Below, in pieces: positions 5,723 through 6,995 of a stretch of DNA of 6,995 nt (its first letter is position 1; the number at the start of each line of letters is the position of its first letter). The DNA comes from Porticoccaceae bacterium (lineage in GTDB: Bacteria > Pseudomonadota > Gammaproteobacteria > Pseudomonadales > Porticoccaceae), in contig DLXZ01000185.1 of assembly GCA_003448675.1 (NCBI GenBank), positions 15,243 to 22,237 on the forward strand, in the 5' to 3' direction. The translations under genes and the position numbers were made by a program. Below the pieces are notes generated by a model, which saw only the letters and a list, made by a program, of their open reading frames with translations, was not told the origin of the DNA and ran no database searches.

Positions 5723-6880
5723 CTAAAAGGATTTGGGCAGGCCCAGTTCGTGGATGCCCACATGGGAAAGGATGAGGTTGGTGGAAATGGGCGCAGTCTG
5801 ATAGAGCCGGGTTTCGCGAAATTTGCGCTCGATATCGTACTCCTGGGTATAACCGAAACCACCGTGGGTCTGCAGGCAAGTATCGGCCGCGTGCCAGGCC
5901 GCTTCCGAAGCGAATAGCTTGCACATATTGGCCTCCGAGCCACAGGGCTTGCCCTCATCAAACATTTTGGCAGCGTGATAGACCATCAGTGTCGCCGCCT
6001 GAAGCTCCACGTAGGCCCGGGCGATGGGAAACTGGACACCCTGGTTCTGACCAATGGGCCGACCGAAAACTTCGCGCTCGGCGGCATAATCCCGGGCCCG
6101 CTCAACAAAGAAACGGGCGTCGCCAATACATTCGGAGGCAATCAGAATACGTTCTGCATTCATACTGAACAGAATGTATTTAAAGCCTTTCCCTTCCTCA
6201 CCGATGCGATTGGCCGCCGGCACCCTGAGGTTGTCGAAAAACAACTCAGTGGTGGAGTGGTTAATCATCGCCTTGATGGGATTAATGGTCAGGCCATTAC
6301 CCACGGCTTCGCGCATATCGACGATAAACACCGACATACCGTCGGAGGGCTTTTTGCATTCTTCCCGGGGCGTGGTGCGCGCCAGCAGAATCATCAGGTC
6401 GGAATGCTCGGTGCGGGAAATAAACACTTTTTGGCCATTGATCACGTAATCATCGCCATCGCGCACGGCGCGTGTACGAATACGGGTGGTGTCCGTGCCG
6501 CTGGTGGGCTCGGTGACACCAAAAGCCTGCAAGCGCAGCGAGCCATCGGCAATACCTGGCAGATACCGTTGTTTCTGATCTTCGTTACCGTGCTTAAGCA
6601 GGGTGCCCATGGTGTACATTTGGGCGTGACAGGCGCTGCCATTGCAGCCGCTGCGCTGGATTTCCTCGAGAATCACGCAACCCGCTTCAATGGGCAAACC
6701 GGCGCCGCCGTATTCCTCTGGGATCAGCACCGACAGGAAGCCCGCTTCGGTCAGGGCGCGAACGAATTCGGTGGGGTAGGTGTTGGTATCATCCAGGGTG
6801 CGCCAGTATTCTCCGGGGTAGTCGGCACAAAGTTTGGCAACGGCATCGCGGATTTCTGCATAGTTGGAATGAAGGCTCAT
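5723..6880 (-). CDS. Acyl-CoA dehydrogenase, APISTN-motif type
   Basis: This 385-residue protein has the normal length of FAD-dependent acyl-CoA dehydrogenases, which form a 2,3-enoyl-CoA and pass electrons to ETF. Features in order: an N-terminal helical domain with PEEYGGAGLP (54-63), the FAD/substrate beta-domain FGVTEPTSGTD (120-130), KVFISRTEHSDL (151-162) in place of the usual K-WITNG-type block, EEGKGFKYI (228-236), FGRPIGQNQ (272-280), and QTHGGFGYTQEYDIERKFRE (337-356). The usual C-terminal catalytic Glu (in the YEGT of medium-chain enzymes) is replaced: the segment reads YQTAPISTNLIL, with Pro364 at that site by my alignment. Glu243 in NAERILIA occupies the helix-G position that supplies the base in isovaleryl- and long-chain acyl-CoA dehydrogenases. 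A branched or otherwise unusual acyl-CoA substrate is therefore possible. The start is ATG at 6880; its ribosome-binding site is weak (GAG, 6887-6889). It is the first complete gene of the leftward block. Confidence 0.94.
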   Translation of the reverse strand: MSLHSNYAEIRDAVAKLCADYPGEYWRTLDDTNTYPTEFVRALTEAGFLSVLIPEEYGGAGLPIEAGCVILEEIQRSGCNGSACHAQMYTMGTLLKHGNEDQKQRYLPGIADGSLRLQAFGVTEPTSGTDTTRIRTRAVRDGDDYVINGQKVFISRTEHSDLMILLARTTPREECKKPSDGMSVFIVDMREAVGNGLTINPIKAMINHSTTELFFDNLRVPAANRIGEEGKGFKYILFSMNAERILIASECIGDARFFVERARDYAAEREVFGRPIGQNQGVQFPIARAYVELQAATLMVYHAAKMFDEGKPCGSEANMCKLFASEAAWHAADTCLQTHGGFGYTQEYDIERKFRETRLYQTAPISTNLILSHVGIHELGLPKSF

Positions 6881-6902
6881 ATTTTTCTCGCTATTGTGGA
6901 CA

Positions 6903-6916
6903 CCGCCCGAGGGCGG
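6903..6916. repeat. GC-rich hairpin in the leader of the acyl-CoA dehydrogenase gene
   Basis: CCGCC-CGAG-GGCGG is a perfect 5-bp G/C stem with a 4-nt loop, and the loop ends could form one more pair. It begins 22 nt upstream of the dehydrogenase ATG. No T-tract follows on either strand, so it is probably not an intrinsic terminator. On the - strand it would be a stable structure close to the ribosome-binding site and could limit translation. The rest of 6881-6995 shows no confident promoter. A frame ending in TAG at 6959-6961 could be the tail of an upstream leftward gene, but only 11 codons are visible. Confidence 0.3.
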
Positions 6917-6995
6917 CCAGGGATTTAAAACTGTGGGAACCGATACAAGCGCAATACGCTATAACAAGCCGTGGTACCAGGCAAAGCCCACCGCC

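Noticed and set aside
5975..6928. A 317-codon open frame on the + strand opposite the acyl-CoA dehydrogenase gene
   Set aside because: It lies almost wholly antisense to a gene with unmistakable family motifs, and its translation shows no recognisable domain. Long antisense frames are expected opposite GC-biased codons.
6959..6994. An 11-codon - strand frame ending in TAG that could be the tail of an upstream gene
   Set aside because: Its third positions are GC-rich, as in real genes here, but 11 codons are too few, and the other two frames also run to stops within about 110 nt. It cannot be called.
1..6995. A defence system, phage, integron or mobile element
   Set aside because: No transposase, integrase, nuclease-toxin pair, CRISPR-like spaced repeats or terminal inverted repeats were seen. 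All the large frames are explained by housekeeping or catabolic families.

Overview
The window looks like a chromosomal segment of an aerobic Gammaproteobacterium. Two things suggest this: the helicase is very close in sequence style to RhlE, and there is a tightly packed set of acyl-CoA catabolism genes of the kind common in marine and hydrocarbon- or acid-degrading members. A Cellvibrionales/Spongiibacteraceae-like origin is a guess from gene content, not something the sequence proves. Coding regions are moderately GC-rich and the short intergenic gaps are AT-rich. There are no RNA genes, IS elements, CRISPR arrays or phage genes that I can support. No gene-free stretch exceeds 300 bases.

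Layout: positions 1-1188 (+ strand) hold the 3' part of a DEAD-box RNA helicase of the RhlE type, cut off by the window edge just upstream of motif I. It converges on a leftward (- strand) block that fills the rest of the window. In transcription order, right to left, that block is an acyl-CoA dehydrogenase (6880-5723), an HTD2/MaoC-type hotdog hydratase (about 5695-4841), a CitE/HpcH-type C-C lyase (4789-3905), a crotonase-fold enzyme (3842-3045), a small membrane-anchored protein with a ribosomal L7/L12 C-terminal-like segment (2987-2679), and a luciferase-like flavin monooxygenase (2523-1330). Gaps inside the block are 27-62 nt, except 155 nt before the monooxygenase. That wider gap contains an imperfect 38-nt palindrome and may hold a separate promoter. 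A 20-nt perfect palindrome at 1245-1264, followed on the - strand by a T-rich stretch, probably terminates the leftward transcript.

How the genes may work together (inference): dehydrogenase, hydratase and CitE-type lyase form a plausible series of CoA-thioester steps. The acyl-CoA is desaturated, water is added to give a hydroxyacyl-CoA, and the lyase cleaves it to acetyl-CoA or another short acyl-CoA plus a keto acid. The trio recalls the itaconate/citramalyl-CoA degradation neighbourhood of Pseudomonas, but no CoA transferase is visible here, so the substrate is open. The crotonase lacks both hydratase glutamates and may be an isomerase. The flavin monooxygenase could supply an upstream oxygenation step. 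The most notable points are the non-canonical catalytic residues in the dehydrogenase and crotonase, the L7/L12-like membrane protein inside a catabolic block, and the palindrome ahead of the monooxygenase gene.
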